NCBI RefSeq assembly: GCF_000281045.1
Contig: NW_008246096.1
Coordinates: 39,727 to 103,726 of the forward strand
Length of the DNA stretch: 64,000 nucleotides
DNA from: Saprolegnia diclina VS20
Lineage: Eukaryota; Oomycota; Saprolegniomycetes; Saprolegniales; Saprolegniaceae
Direction of reading: 5' to 3'
Shown one piece after another: positions 29,177 through 41,349 of this stretch. How positions within the stretch are numbered: position 1 is the stretch's first letter; every line of letters begins with the position of its first letter. Made by a program: the position numbers and the translations under genes. A model generated the notes under the pieces. That model was not told the DNA's origin, searched no databases, and saw only the letters and a program-made list of their open reading frames with translations.

Positions 29177-32100
29177 ATGGCAGGTAAGCTGGTCGCAAGC
29201 CATCATCTTCGTCGCGCTCATGGCTGCATGCAGACCTTCCTCGCTCCACATCAAGCAGCATCAAGGTAGATGCGATGGATGCGACCATGGCGCTCATCGC
29301 GCGTAGGGTGGCGACGAGGCCGCCTCGGGCTGCACCATCTGCGGCTTCGACAACAACGCGGACAACATTTTGCTGTGCGACGGCCCCAACTGCGCTGCCG
29401 AGTACCACACGTACTGCCTCGATCCTCCGCTCGAGGATGTGCCCGAAGACAACTTCTACTGCCCTGCATGCTGCAACGGGCCCGCGTATGAGTTTCGCGC
29501 TCGTCCAGACGATCGTACGCTACATGTACCTCGCAACGCTAACCAGTATGCTATAGAGGAGACAGTAAGCGCAGCGTCCGACCGGTTCGAGCTCCGTCCG
29601 TGCAAAGGCTTTGTCGGCGTCTTGCGGCGCTGGCTCAAGCGCGAGAACGGCAAGTGCTCCAAGGTCTTTTACAAGCCTTTCGTCGCCGACATCCCGACCG
29701 TCCATCTCCGCGTCAGCAGCAACAAGGATGCGAACGCATACGAGACGGAAGCTGCGGCCGCCAAGGCGTACGACCAGTTTGCTTTCAACCTCGCGCTCAC
29801 CGAGGACCGCGACGTCGGTGTTGTCAGCTTCAACTTTCCGGCCAAGCTCGAAGACTATCGCCGTGCCGGCAAGCCGCTGCGCACGGACGTCGAGGACGCC
29901 GCACGCCGGGCCTCCCGCCGCACCAAGACCGACGTGCGCGGGCAGAAGCGTGCGACCGAGCCCGAACCTCCCTCGGCCAAGAAGCGCAAGCTCGAGGGCG
30001 AGATCCCGACCGACTACATTGGCGTCCACGTGTTTCCTGACCACTCGATCGCGCAGCTCAGGATCATTGAGAAGCTCGTGCATCTCGGCGAGTTCGAGTC
30101 GCCCGAAGAAGCCGCCGAAGCCTATGACCGGGCGGCCGTCAAGCACTACTGCCGGGGCACGCCGCTCAACTTTCCCAACCGTCTCCCCGAGTACTTGGCC
30201 GAGACGACGACGACCGCACCATCGTACGTGATTCCCGACAACCGCTACAACAAGAACGTCGGAAAGCTCCGCGATTGGACCAAGAAGTTGGACCAGACGC
30301 GCAAGCTTATGGAGGCCACACGCCGCGTGCAGTGGCCGTCATTGGACGCCGACGGGATCGAAGCCGGCCCCGAGATTCTCGAAGCCTTTAGCTCCACCGA
30401 CAAAAAGGTACTTACTACCTAGTCATGCATTGAGCAGACAACACGCCGCGTCTAGTTGCGCGAGGCGTGCGCGGCCGTGGATGCATCCGTCGATAGCATC
30501 GTCCAAGAGTCCAAGTACTACCAAGAAAAGTCGCCGACGGGGCTCTTCCTCAACCCGCCGCCCGCCGGCTGCTTTATCGAGCTCCTGGCGCCGACCGAGT
30601 ACATACTGTACTGCAAAGCCATCAACGACTTTTCGACCAAAACCGACTTTGACGGTGCGCTAGGAGTATGTGCCGATTTGATCGACGTGTTTGTATGATC
30701 CTAGATAGCAAGTCGCTCAACAAGGCCCTCACGACCCTCCTGGCAACCCGCACAAGCTTTATCCGCAAGAAGGCGGCCGAAGACATGTTGATTCAAGAGC
30801 TCGAGGACTTTATGGCGACGGCCATTCGAGTCTTCGAGCCGTCGGGGCGGCCCGTCGACGACTCGGGGTATTTCCCCAACTGCAAGTACGTCAAGACGAC
30901 GCCGCTCAAGCTCGAAGACGGCACGATGCTCGTGGACGAATGCTGCATCGCGATCGAGCAACCGGCGGGCGACGTCTACGAGCTCTACCCGCTGCAGACG
31001 CTGACGCGCAAGGAGCTATCCGACGGCACGCCGTTGCTGTGGTCGCTTGACGACGTCGCGGCCCACAGCATCAACGAGTTGGACGCGTTCACGTACAAGG
31101 TCGACCTCTCGGCTACGTCGCAAGAGGACATTGTCTCGCTCCTGACGACGGCGTTCGACCACGAGCATTCGCTCCGCAAAGACGTCAAGAGCCTCTTGGA
31201 AAGCAAAAAAAAGAGCGTCGAGAAGATGCGTGCGACCGAGACCAAGCACGACGCCTTCTTGGAGCAGTGGCCGGCCATCGACGCTGCGCACAACGCCGAA
31301 GTCGACGCGCAGCGCGTCATTCGCGAGAGCGCCGAGCACGACCTTGTGTTTCTCCAGACGATCGACCATTTTGTGTCGCCCAACGTGGCGGCGGTGCTCG
31401 AAACGTGCATGCAGCACCTCGCGTCGTACGTGGCCACGCTCACGCGCCGCCTCAAGACGTTCCAAACCGAGTTTGCGTACTACGTCTCGGCCCTCACCGA
31501 GCTCCTCGCGGACGGCCTTGACGATGACTTTGTGTCGGAGAGCTACGTACGCTTTTTCACGCGCGAGTTGCATGGGCTCTGGAAGGAGAAGCATGCAGCG
31601 ACCGAGATCCTCTACCTCGTCGCGCGCTCGATGACCAAAGCCATCGAGACGCAGGGCGCCGTCGGCGACGTCCAAAGCCTCCAGGACACGGTGCGGTCGC
31701 TCGTCCAGAAGTGGGAAGCTTTCGAGTGGCCCGCAACACTTCTCGAAGCAGCCAACACCAAAACGTACCTCCAGGACGCCACATCGGCGCCGACCATCAT
31801 GATCAAGGCCGAGCCCACCAACACGATCAACGAGCTTCAGGACTTGCTCGTGTCGACGCTCGAGTCGGCGGTGGCGGCCCCCGCTGCCTCAACTGAGAAG
31901 ACGCGGACGACGTCGACGCTCGTGCTGTACCATCCGGTGTGTGTCAAGCACGAGACGCCCAAGGAGCATCCCGAGTGCCCGGCCCGGCTCACGGTAACCT
32001 CGCTTTCACCTCGTTTGAAGCGCACACAGGCGGATTCGTGTAGCGCGTCGTGGCCACGTTGTCGGACTTGAGCGAGCAACACCCGCGGACGCTCCATGTG

Positions 32101-34353
32101 CACCGACTGGACGCAAATGCCGACGCACTCTCGCCGTCCGAGGCCATGTTGCTGCTTGTGCACTCGCCGCAGTACCTCTCGCAGCTCAAGGCGCGTGCGA
32201 CGGAAGCCTCCAGCGACGCACTGGTCTTTGAGACGGACCCTGGCGACGACAATGACGGGGCGACGCAGCCTCTACCAGACGCGATCCGGCCATTTGCCAA
32301 CGCGGGGGGCGCGTTCCGTGTCGCCGCGCTGCAGAGCAGCAACGTCATGGACACGTACGTCAGCGCCAACTCGTGGGACGTGGCGCGCATTGCCGCCGGT
32401 ACGGTGTGCATGGCAGTCGACAAGGTGCTCCAAGGCGACTACAAGAACGCTGTCTGCTTGGTGCGACCGCCCGGTACGCTGTTTGCTATCATTTCTTGGT
32501 CGCAAAATGTCGATGACTAATATATATGGATAGGTCATCACGTCGGTCGGCATGGCCGGACACCAACGGCGTCGTCGTCGGGCTTTTGTCTCCTCAACAA
32601 TGTGGTGATTGGCGCGCTGCATGCTCGTATGCACCCGTCCGTGACGCGCGTCGCGGTGCTCGACTGGGACATTCACCACGGCAACGGCACGGAGGAGCTC
32701 CTTCGCGGCGACCCGCGCTCGTTCTTTTCATCGATCCACTTGTTTGTCGAACACTTTTTTCCTGGTACGGGCCCGACGGGGTCGGACGCCAACATTGTGA
32801 ACGTGGGGTTGACCGACACGGGGCTGGGCTCGGGTTCCGAGTACGACTAAGATCTATTGCGCAAGAGGATCTGAGATGCTTATCTGTAGGGCCTTCCGTG
32901 CGGCCCTGCGGGATACGGTGCTGCCTGCGATGGAAGCCTTCCAGCCCGATATAATCTTCATCTCGGCCGGCTTTGACGGCCATAAAGACGACATTATTGG
33001 CGGGCAAGCGGCCGTGGGGAAAAACTCGACGGCACCGGCCGGCTACGTGGAAGCGGTACTGACATGACGCTCATGGATCGTTGGAAATGGAAGGGATGGA
33101 CGTAGGACTATGCGTGGGCGACCAAAGAAGTGCTGGCACTCGCGGACCGGTGCTGCCACGGCCGCGTCATCTCGGTGCTCGAAGGCGGCTACGACGTCCG
33201 AGAGGAAACCAACTCGCTGGCCAAGTCGGTGGCTGCGCACATTGACGCGTTTTGCGACGTCGGTGACGACGAAGAAGAAGAAAAAGACGATGGCGAGGCC
33301 ATTGTCAAGACCGAAGTTGCGCCGACGTCGACGTCGAGTCGCTTGGCCGCGCTCTTGGCGCGCGAGATTGACGAGGATACGATCTTTATCGATGACGACG
33401 ACGACGAGGTGGCGCGCAAAACAATCGCGATCGCCATCAAGCGCGAAGCCCTCGCGGCGGCGGCACACGCGCCGATTCACGCGTCGCTCGCCTTGTCCAA
33501 CAACGAAGAAGATATTCCGACAACAGACACGGACGGAGCGCAGACGGTGGATGACGACGAACCTCGGGCCCACGACGCTGGAGCCAACGAGAGTCCCACC
33601 GAGTTATCTGGGAACGACGAAGCCACTGCCGTTGAGATGAGCTCAGACAACGTCCAAGAGGCCCCGGTGACGGATGATTTATCCACAGTCGAGGCTGCCG
33701 CTTTGGACGAGGCGGCTCCAGTTGCCGACGAGACGCCAGTCGCTGAAGCTACCGCAGCAGTCGAAGCAACATTGGTTGTCGCTGCTGCACCAGTGACGGA
33801 CGAAACGTTGGTTGCCGACGCTGCATCGGTGGTCGAAGCTGCATCGGTGGTCGAAGCTGCATCGGTGGTCGAAGTGGCTCCAGTAGCCGAAGCTGCGCCC
33901 GTGGTCGAAGCTGCGCCGGTGTTGGACGGCGCTCCAGTTGCCAACACTGTCGCGGTCGCTCACGCCGTCCCGGCACCTAACACTACAGCGACGAATGAAG
34001 CTACCTTGGTGGTCGAAAGCGCTTCAGCCGTGGTCGCTGCAACGGTCGTTGTTCCCGAAGCGCCGTCGGTGTTTGCTTCGATTGCCCAAGCTGCCCCGAC
34101 ACTTGCCCACGCCCCGATCGAGACCATGGAGATGGTCGAGAATGCGCCAATGGACGACGCTATGGAGGTGGTCGACGAGCCAATGGGCGACGCGTACGAG
34201 AGCGACACTGCGATGGACGTGCAAGTGCCGACGCCCGAGGCGATGGAGATTGTTGCCAACGACACGGGTGACGAAGACGTCGTCATGGACGGGACGCCCG
34301 ACGCCGCCGACGAGAACGAAGACATGGACGCTGGCTCTGAAGCGTCCATGTAG
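29177..34353 (+). CDS. PHD finger - two AP2 domains - class II-like histone deacetylase fusion
   Basis: Ten exons join in phase: 29177-29183, 29234-29265, 29307-29514, 29557-30407, 30456-30654, 30705-31993, 32044-32473, 32534-32840, 32890-33055 and 33106-34353. They encode about 1,578 residues. A PHD finger (CTICGFDNNADNILLCDG...YHTYCLDPP...YCPAC, about 20-68) is followed by two AP2/ERF-like domains (about 95-175 and 225-290; the second is clear: DYIGVHVFPDHS...EEAAEAYDRAAVKHY). Then come about 540 residues of mostly helical, unassigned sequence, and an HDAC domain (about 838-1195). HDAC active-site blocks are intact: RPPGHHV, VLDWDIHHGNGT, SAGFDGHKDD, VLEGGYD. The last 380 residues are low-complexity Ala/Val/Glu. 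Predicted nuclear chromatin regulator that could read histones, bind DNA and deacetylate. Confidence 0.87.
33820..33873 (+). repeat. Three perfect 18-base tandem repeats inside the HDAC gene tail
   Basis: Units 33820-33837, 33838-33855 and 33856-33873 are identical and encode AASVVE three times. The surrounding 250 bases consist of looser versions of the same unit (xAAPVVEA-like). It is likely length-variable between strains. Confidence 0.85.
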
Positions 34354-34887
34354 CCGTCTCGAGTTGGTTTATCCATCTCGACAAATATATATTTTCAACG
34401 ATCACTGTCATTCGCTCGATGAGGGGTAGGGGATACGTCGTTGGTCGATTCAGCCGCTGCGACACCACGCTATTAGAACAGAGCACGACAACACTAACGA
34501 GTAACTATGTACAAAATGTGTATGTACACAAATTATACTCATGATATAGCGAAATCTTGACAAACGGGCCACCCCCACTCTGACCAAGGCTTCGTTGAAC
34601 CCGGTTGTGTGCGTTTAGCCAAACAACCCAGCCACGGTCTCGCACCGCCACAACGCTGTCCTGTGCCTCTGTCCTATCCTGTTGAATCCAACAAGCGCTA
34701 GCATGCCACGCTTTCCATCATGACTCGAGTCGTCCAGGCCACCTCTTCGCCAGCGCCACGACGCACGTGGTGGTCTTTTGAGTTGCGTGCGATTAGTCAG
34801 CGGCGTGCGACAGGTCGAGAACCTCTACAATTTGATGCTTCTCGGATCCAAATCTACTCTCGAAAGCCGAATTCTCTTCTTCGCCGC
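34354..34887. other. Intergenic between HDAC fusion and ATG3
   Basis: 534 bases. A frame open from 34,720 continues into ATG3, but the ATG3 family start fits the ATG at 34888. No other gene is seen. Confidence 0.5.
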
Positions 34888-35881
34888 ATGAACCTCTTCC
34901 AGAACGTCCGCGAGTACCTCACGCCGGTGCTGTCCGAGTCGGGCTTTGTGACCGACGGCGTGCTCACGCCCGAGGAGTTTGTCGCGGCTGGCGACCAGCT
35001 GTGCTACAAGTGCCCCACGTGGCGCTGGGAAGGCGGCGACGTCAGTGCCCGCAAGGCGTACCTGCCGCCGCACAAGCAGTTTTTGCGCACGACGGGCGTG
35101 CCTTGCCGGCGCCGCGTCACGTCGCTCGAGCAAGATTACGCCGGCGAGACGGCGCTGGCCGACGACGAAGACAGCGAGTGGCTCGCAACGCACAACAACA
35201 ATACGACTGCGCTCCACGACGACGACCAAGTCGAGCGGCTGCAGCACATCTCGCTCGACGCCGAGGCGCCGGCGACGGGCAGCGTCAACATTCTCAGCGC
35301 GCTCGTCGACGAGCACTTTCATATCACGTCATCGAATGACGCGGTGCCGGATCTGAGCTCGTTTGAAGACGCCGACAATATCGTTGAGGATGACGAGGCG
35401 GCGCTGACGTATATTGCAGCGACTGAGCCCGAGCCGCTTGAGACCGATGCGGATGGCAACCTCGTGTACACGCGCACGTACGACCTCTCGATCACGTACG
35501 ACAAGTACTACCGGACGCCGCGCGTGTGGCTGTTTGGGTACGAGGAGAGCGGCGCGCCGCTCAAGCCCGACGACATGCTCCAGGACATCATGCAGGTGCG
35601 CGCCATGGTTTCTTTATAAGTTGAGCTCAATGCGCGCGTGCTAGGACTATGCCAACAAGACGGTGACGCTTGACCCGCACCCGCACATGCCAGGTATCCC
35701 CCATGCGGCCATCCATCCGTGCCAGCACGGCGCCGTCATGAAGCGTATTGTGGCCAACCTCATGGGCGGCGGCAAGGAGATTCGCAGCGACCAGTACATG
35801 TTTATCTTTCTCAAGTTTCTCCAGTCGGTCATCCCCACAATCGACTACGACTACACGATGGAAGTCGAAGCCAAGTCGTAG
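34888..35881 (+). CDS. ATG3: ATG3, E2-like enzyme for ATG8 lipidation, two exons
   Basis: Exons 34888-35595 and 35645-35881 (intron 49 bases, phase 0) give 314 residues. The start MNLFQNVREYLTPVLSESGF and the block LTPEEFVAAGDQLCYKCPTW are typical of ATG3. The acidic flexible region follows, then YDLSITYDKYYRTPRVWLFG. The catalytic Cys is in IHPCQHGAVM, and the end is FLKFLQSVIPTIDYDYT. ATG3 receives ATG8 from ATG7 and conjugates it to phosphatidylethanolamine during autophagy. Length and landmarks match functional family members. Confidence 0.95.
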
Positions 35882-35966
35882 ATCCCTTGGCTTTTGGTTG
35901 CCAGCCTCTTCGACCTTACACTGGAATATATACCGAAACGATCGTCTATACAGCGGTTTGAAAAGC

Positions 35967-36667
35967 TTACGCGGCCTGCACAGCGAGGTCGTCCAGTGCT
36001 TCTTGCACCCAGGCGCCGACAATGTTGGTCTTGGTCGCAAGGTAGTGGGCGTAGTGCGTGTGGAGGCACTTGACGGACGCGCGGTTGCGAATGCCCGCAA
36101 TGCCTACGTGCTTGAGCGCACGTTGCCAGCCCTTGGCCTCGACGATGGCCATGTCGCGGGGCGTCAGGAGCCCGTAGCGCAGGTCGGCGTAGCTCTGGTG
36201 CGCCATTGCCATGGCCTATACCACATCATAAGATGCCAGGTGATGGTACACAATCATACCTCGAGGTACTCGGGGTTGGACGTTAACCGCTCGGTGAAGA
36301 TATCGACGAACCCCATGCCTTCGAGCACCGACACCTTTTCCTTGAGCTCGGTTGACGCGAGCCAGAAGGTCGTCGGGAACGGCTCAATGTATGCGCGCTC
36401 GTGCTTCTTGTACGCGTCCATGCAGTTGCGCAGCGGGTAGAGTTTGAGGACCGCGGGCTCGTGGCCGTGCTCGTCGCTCTCGTGGAACGCGGCGACCGTG
36501 ATGAGGTTCGTGGGCACGTAGCCGAGGTTACGCTCGATGGCGCCGAGCGTCGCCGTGTCGGTCACCTTGGACGGCACGCCGTCGAACGTGGTTGTGTCCA
36601 TCGGCGTCTCCTGCGCCGGCGGCTGCGCGACGTCGCCCAGGCTCAGAAACACGCCATGCTCGTCCAT
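35967..36667 (-). CDS. DUF501-family protein, two exons
   Basis: Exons 36260-36667 and 35967-36215 join in phase 0 across a 44-base intron, giving 218 residues. Recognisable family segments are FPTTFWLASTELKEKVSVLE, AHQSYADLR, HVGIAGIRNRASVKCLHTHY and AHYLATKTNIVGAWV. These correspond to the DUF501 pattern 'FPTLYWL...GIGGI...VKCLHAHYAHYL'. The biochemical role is unknown. The gene is convergent with ATG3 (85 bases apart). CCAAT boxes lie 45-81 bases upstream of its start. Confidence 0.8.
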
Positions 36668-37241
36668 GTTGCAAAATCAACCAAGGAGTGGACATCGGCA
36701 ACATTTTTCAGCCAATGGCATCGCTGCGCTTGTTGAGCGGTAGCCAATCAAATCGTGCGATAGAGATGTTTTGATACACGCCTCAGTGTCACTGCCATGA
36801 ACAACCTTTCAACTTCGAGCGGAATCAGCGGGCCCATACAAAGTATTCTGCGATAAGCTCACTCTATGAATGAACGCGTAGTCCATTCCCTCGTCTGGCA
36901 GCTCAAGATCATGAACATGGGCGACCTCAGCATCTGCAAAACACAACACCGGCAGCACAGAGCAGTCTTGAGAGCTCTGTGCAAATGATCTGTCGCAACA
37001 TTGGTTCACTCTTCTGAATACTCCCAGGCTTAGGGTGTGCCGATAAGATAATATTATGTGATGTGAGAGCAATGTAAGAACGGCAACTAGTACATGCCGG
37101 TGCTGTGCACCCAGTGCGCGAGCAATTTCATGCCGCTTCTACTATCAGAACGTAGCGTGAAATCTAACTTATAGATTGCGAAGAACCGATTATCGCTCCC
37201 GCCAATCACATCTTGCGGTCCTATTGATAGGACGACCCGGA
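36668..37241. other. Intergenic, divergent promoter
   Basis: CCAAT words occur at 36712-36716 and 36744-36748 (near the DUF501 start) and at 37202-37206 (36 bases before the next plus-strand start). No gene is seen in the 574 bases. Confidence 0.5.
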
Positions 37242-40200
37242 ATGGAGACGGCAGCCAAGAAGTACGTGGCACTCCTCGCACAGGCAGAGCCTGTTTTGCT
37301 CGACTCTGCGGCACAGTGGACGGATGACACCAAGATGCAAACTCTTCTGCGGCACAAGCTGCTTCCAGGACTTCAAGCAGGCTTGCAAGCAAAGAACACG
37401 AGTCTCTTCGCACTCACGCGCGCGCTTTGCATCAGTGCGTCGTTCGTACAGGCGTTGGTGCGTCCACTGCTGCGAAAAATCTGTGACGAGACGAGTAGAC
37501 GACCTGCGACGGGCTTCTCATGGAGCTAACGAGCCAGCTATCGCTGCCTTCCGTCGTATCACGCCCGGAATTGGCGGTATCCGTTTACTCGAGTCGTTGG
37601 GCCATTTGACCAACAAGTCTTGGGATTAGGTTTGCGTAGCACATGTCTTCTACGTCGTCGCTCGCGCCGTCAACCAAAGCTCGAGCACAGAGAAGCGCGT
37701 TCGGGCGGCTTTGTTTTCCGGTCTTTTAACCCTCTGGCCAGTACACGACCTGTACCTAATCTTGGCTATCGAATGGGGTACCATAGATGCTCAACTCTAC
37801 AGAAAAAAGCGTGTCGGGTGCAGTGGCCCCTCTTCAAGAAGCAACACTAGCCTTGGCCATCGAGGCGCTCGCCTTGGCACCGACGCAAGAGGCACAGAGC
37901 GCTCTAGTGACCGAGATGGCTGACGCCATCACGTCACTGCAGCTTGTCTCACCGTGGAGTACTTGCGTCGAGCCCAACGTCTGCTTCTATTTGTATCTGT
38001 TGGTGCTTTCGCCGCACCTTTTAAGCACGAAGGAAGCGCCAGCACTGCTCGCTTCCTGGCTCACAGGCCTCGACACGGAAGCCTCAAATGACGTTTCTGC
38101 CGCGGGCCTTGTTCGTCCGATGCAGTGGCCATCGTCGCTGCCGTTCGCAGTCAATGTCCAGGGCAAGAGCTTTCTTGAAACCATTGGCACAGCAGCCTCG
38201 AGGTCGGAGCTTGCGGCGTGGCCCTCGCTCTCCCACTTGTGGGGCCTGCTTCTCCTTCCGTTTGTGTCGGACGAGTCGTGGTGGTCGCTCGCTGCCATGC
38301 TTTGCAGCTACATTGCTTGCCATGATCCCCCGCAATTGGACGATTCAGTGCTCTTGACGACGATCGCAAACCGGTTTGCATCAACTGCACCGGGCAAGCG
38401 ACCCAAACGACTTGGCAGCGTGGCAAAGCTCGTTCAAGCCTACAACCTGGCGTCTCTCGTCCCGGCAACGATATCGCTCGATGCGCTTGTGCTGGCTGCT
38501 CTTTTTCAAGCGACCTCCGACGCGGTGGGTTCAATTCCACGCTCTGAATCTTTTTCATGTTGAACGCAGATGACAGCAGCAAATGTAGCTCTCTCGGTCC
38601 GTGACGCGTCCGCACTCTTGTGCATTGTGCACTTGTGTTGCCGAGGCTCACCTCACATGCCCGTCGTCACCCTCTTCTCAAACAGTAGTGCATCGCTGCC
38701 CGCGAGTGTCTTGATCGGCGTGTGTGAGACGCTGCAGCTACTTGTGGACCCGCCCGCGCCGTACCAAACCCGCGTGATTCTCAGCGATGACTTGGCGGCA
38801 CTCGCAGCGACAACAGTGCGCTTTCTCCTCGGCCCACCTCCGAGCCCAGCGAGCGGCTTGGAGCTCTGGCGACTGCTTTTGGTGCTGCTGCACCAGCCAG
38901 CGTATCCTTGGGCGTCGACATCGAATGTTCGTACCCCTCTAATAAGATGGATTCGACTGCAATAAGCTGACCTCTTGCTATGTAGAAATCGATCCTCGAC
39001 GCATGCCTCTCCGCTCTCAGCTTGGCCCATCGCGACGAGCAGGAGAATACCATCTATTGCGTCTGGGCCCGTGTCTTGCAAAACTCCAAAGACATGACGT
39101 CGTCACATGACGTCCGCAACGCGCTGCAGCACCTTCTCGAGATGTTGCCACATGCGCTAGGTACCGCGCCGGCATCGGCCATCGTGGCGCGTCTCGCTGT
39201 CGCTGCGCACCACGCACCATCGTACGACCTTTGTAGGATATAGCTTGTGCAGCACGTTGGCTTAGGTTTCCAGATATGCGTATATTGGCGCTTTCGGTCG
39301 TCAACGCAGGAATGGAATGGATGCTGTGGTCCTTTGCGTACCCTGCGGCGCCACCAATGGTCCTCTTCCCGTTCGCAGCATCTTCGACAGAACCGGACGA
39401 CCTTGAAGATGCGCGACAGAGTCTTTACGACAAATCGCTCGAGCTCGCGACGCCCTTGTCTCGTGCTACTAGTACAGAGCTGCCGGCATGCAGTCCACTG
39501 AAAGACGCAACGACGTATCTCTTGGCTCGTGGAGACGTTCCGACTGATGTCACTGCGGCCAGTGCTTTCGTCTTTCATTTGCTGCGTGCGATTAGCCTCG
39601 CCACGATCCACGACTCCTCGTTCTCCCATGTCCTTTTGCCTTTACTGCGGTCGCTACGACTGGTCTGTGCGCTGCCATATGTGGCGCTTCGAGACCCGGT
39701 GTTTGTTGTGGATCTCGTGCACACTCTGATGTTAATTGTCGACTTGCGCTCAAGAGACGCTGATAATGACTGCGCTAGGCTAGTCGCCGAGGGTACTCGA
39801 CGCTTCGAAGCGCCGACAGCCATGGAAGAGCCTGTGACGGCGTGGCATCGCTGCGGACGGTTGTTTCGCTTGTATGCATCCATCTTTCGACGCGTCGAGG
39901 AGGGCGAGCTCCCGCCGTCAACTGACCTCGTTCGGATGCTTTGCACGGCACTTCTTCCGTGCGTCAAGGCCCTCGGGCTCTTCAAGGCTTCGGGCGGACG
40001 CTGGAAACGGGACTACAATATCGTATTGCAACGGCTCGTAAGAAGTCTGACGTGGAGCCTGGCAGCTGTCACCTCCGAGGATGTGACGGCACTTGCGGCG
40101 CTCCTGCTGCAGCTTTTGGTACACGATAGCGAAGGAAGATAGATGCATGCTCATCGAGGCGAGGTAGACCGTGATTGCGAGCAAATTTATCGTGCAAGCA

Positions 40201-40506
40201 AGAGTGCTATTTCGAAGCCACGTGCCGCAGCTGGTCGGCCTCCTCGGGCATGCAGATGGAAGCGACAGACCGAGTTTCGTCATCGATGTCCTTGACCTGC
40301 TTCGGTTCACAGCCATGCCAACCCAAGCGTACAAACACCTCGTCATTTCGACCACTGTGTGACGCGTATGGTGAATGTGGTGTAGAGAGCTCACAGCGGC
40401 CATGCGGCAGCCTTTGAAGGAAGCGACAGCATTGCTCGTACCACCGATGCAACACGCCATCTCGAGTGCCTACTTGGCCTACTTGGAGTCGACGCTTCCC
40501 ATCTAG
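37242..40506 (+). CDS. Unrecognised 957-residue helical (HEAT-like) protein, nine exons
   Basis: Exons 37242-37457, 37499-37576, 37630-37740, 37787-38524, 38570-38926, 38986-39232, 39274-40118, 40168-40328 and 40386-40506 join in phase with GT-AG introns of 41-59 bases. The product is rich in Leu/Ala amphipathic helices (e.g. LWRLLLVLLHQPAYPW, ALQHLLEMLPHALG, RRFEAPTAMEEPVTAW), with no catalytic motif and no obvious membrane span or signal peptide. The spacing of helices suggests a HEAT/ARM-type solenoid scaffold. I could not assign a family. The C-terminus ends in a helical stretch (MQHAISSAYLAYLEST). Internal joins at 37,457 and 40,328 were chosen among alternatives because they keep the frame. 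Confidence 0.7.
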
Positions 40507-40586
40507 CGCTGCAGAAAGCAAACTGAGTAGAAGACAATAAGGTCGTCGATTTCGACGTGGTTGGAACGCTCATGTCGAGAACGACA

Positions 40587-41349
40587 CTACGGCGTGCAAG
40601 TCGGGGGCACGTACGGCGTCCAAACGTCGTCCGGCGCCGCACCTTGCTTGCACGTGACTTTGGCAGCGAGCGCCTTGACGACGCCAACGCAAGGGTCGAC
40701 GAAGAGTGCGTTCTGAGCCGGGACTGCACAGGAGCCTTGGCCGACGCAGAGTTGCGTCAAGACGCTGGCACTCGACGATGCGTGGCACCACCCGTTGGTG
40801 TAGCCGGCCGTGGGCAACCCGTACGACGCATAGTCGACGCTCGAAATGACGTAGCCATTCGCGCACTTGAGGTTCAGCGTCTCGTGCTCGGCGACATAAG
40901 CCCACGTCTGGTATGTCGGCGCCGCAGTGCACTCGGCGGTGACCGTCAGCTGCTTGGTAGTGCCCGGGCACGGATCGCCGCCAAAGTTGCTATTGGAGTA
41001 GATGATTACACTTCAGGGGAGAATGCCTGCGGTCGTACCCGTTGTTGACGGCCACGCTGCAGGCCTGCAATTTAGCGCACGCGCTGGTGACGACCTTTTC
41101 AGACACCCCCGAATAGCACGTGCCAAACTTGGCGCCGAGGCCACTGCCGCTCGGCGTGCCGTATGAGGCAAAAATAACGCGCGAGATCTGCAGTGTCGGG
41201 CTGCCGCAGTCCAAGCTCATCGTCGCGCTGTTGCCTTGCGTCGTTGTTTGCGTTAAAAGCGTCGCGCCCGACGTCAGAGTCAGCGGGGGGGTCGACGGGG
41301 CCGTCGGTGCGGGCGGCGGGGGTGGCGGGGACGAGTTGTTGTTGCCCAT
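40587..41349 (-). CDS. Two-domain SUEL-type (galactose/rhamnose-binding) lectin-like protein
   Basis: Exons 41039-41349 and 40587-40989 join across a 49-base intron to give about 237 residues. A Pro-rich start (NNNSSPPPPPPAP) precedes two copies of the SUEL lectin pattern. The first has ISRVIFASYGTPSG, CYSGVSEKVVTSACAKLQ, CSVAV and GDPCPGTTKQLTVTAEC. The second has ISSVDYASYGLPTAGY, LTQLCVGQGSC and DPCVGVVKALAAKVTC. Conserved Cys positions suggest disulfides and hence secretion. No signal peptide is present from the ATG at 41349; a plausible one (MRCILALRA...LILPFALS) starts at 41416 but in another frame, so the 5' end is uncertain. The gene is convergent with the preceding one (80 bases). 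Confidence 0.72.

Noticed and set aside
34720..34887. In-frame N-terminal extension of ATG3 from 34,720
   Set aside because: ATG3 proteins start at the VREYLTPVL region; the extension is unlike any family member and lies in the promoter.
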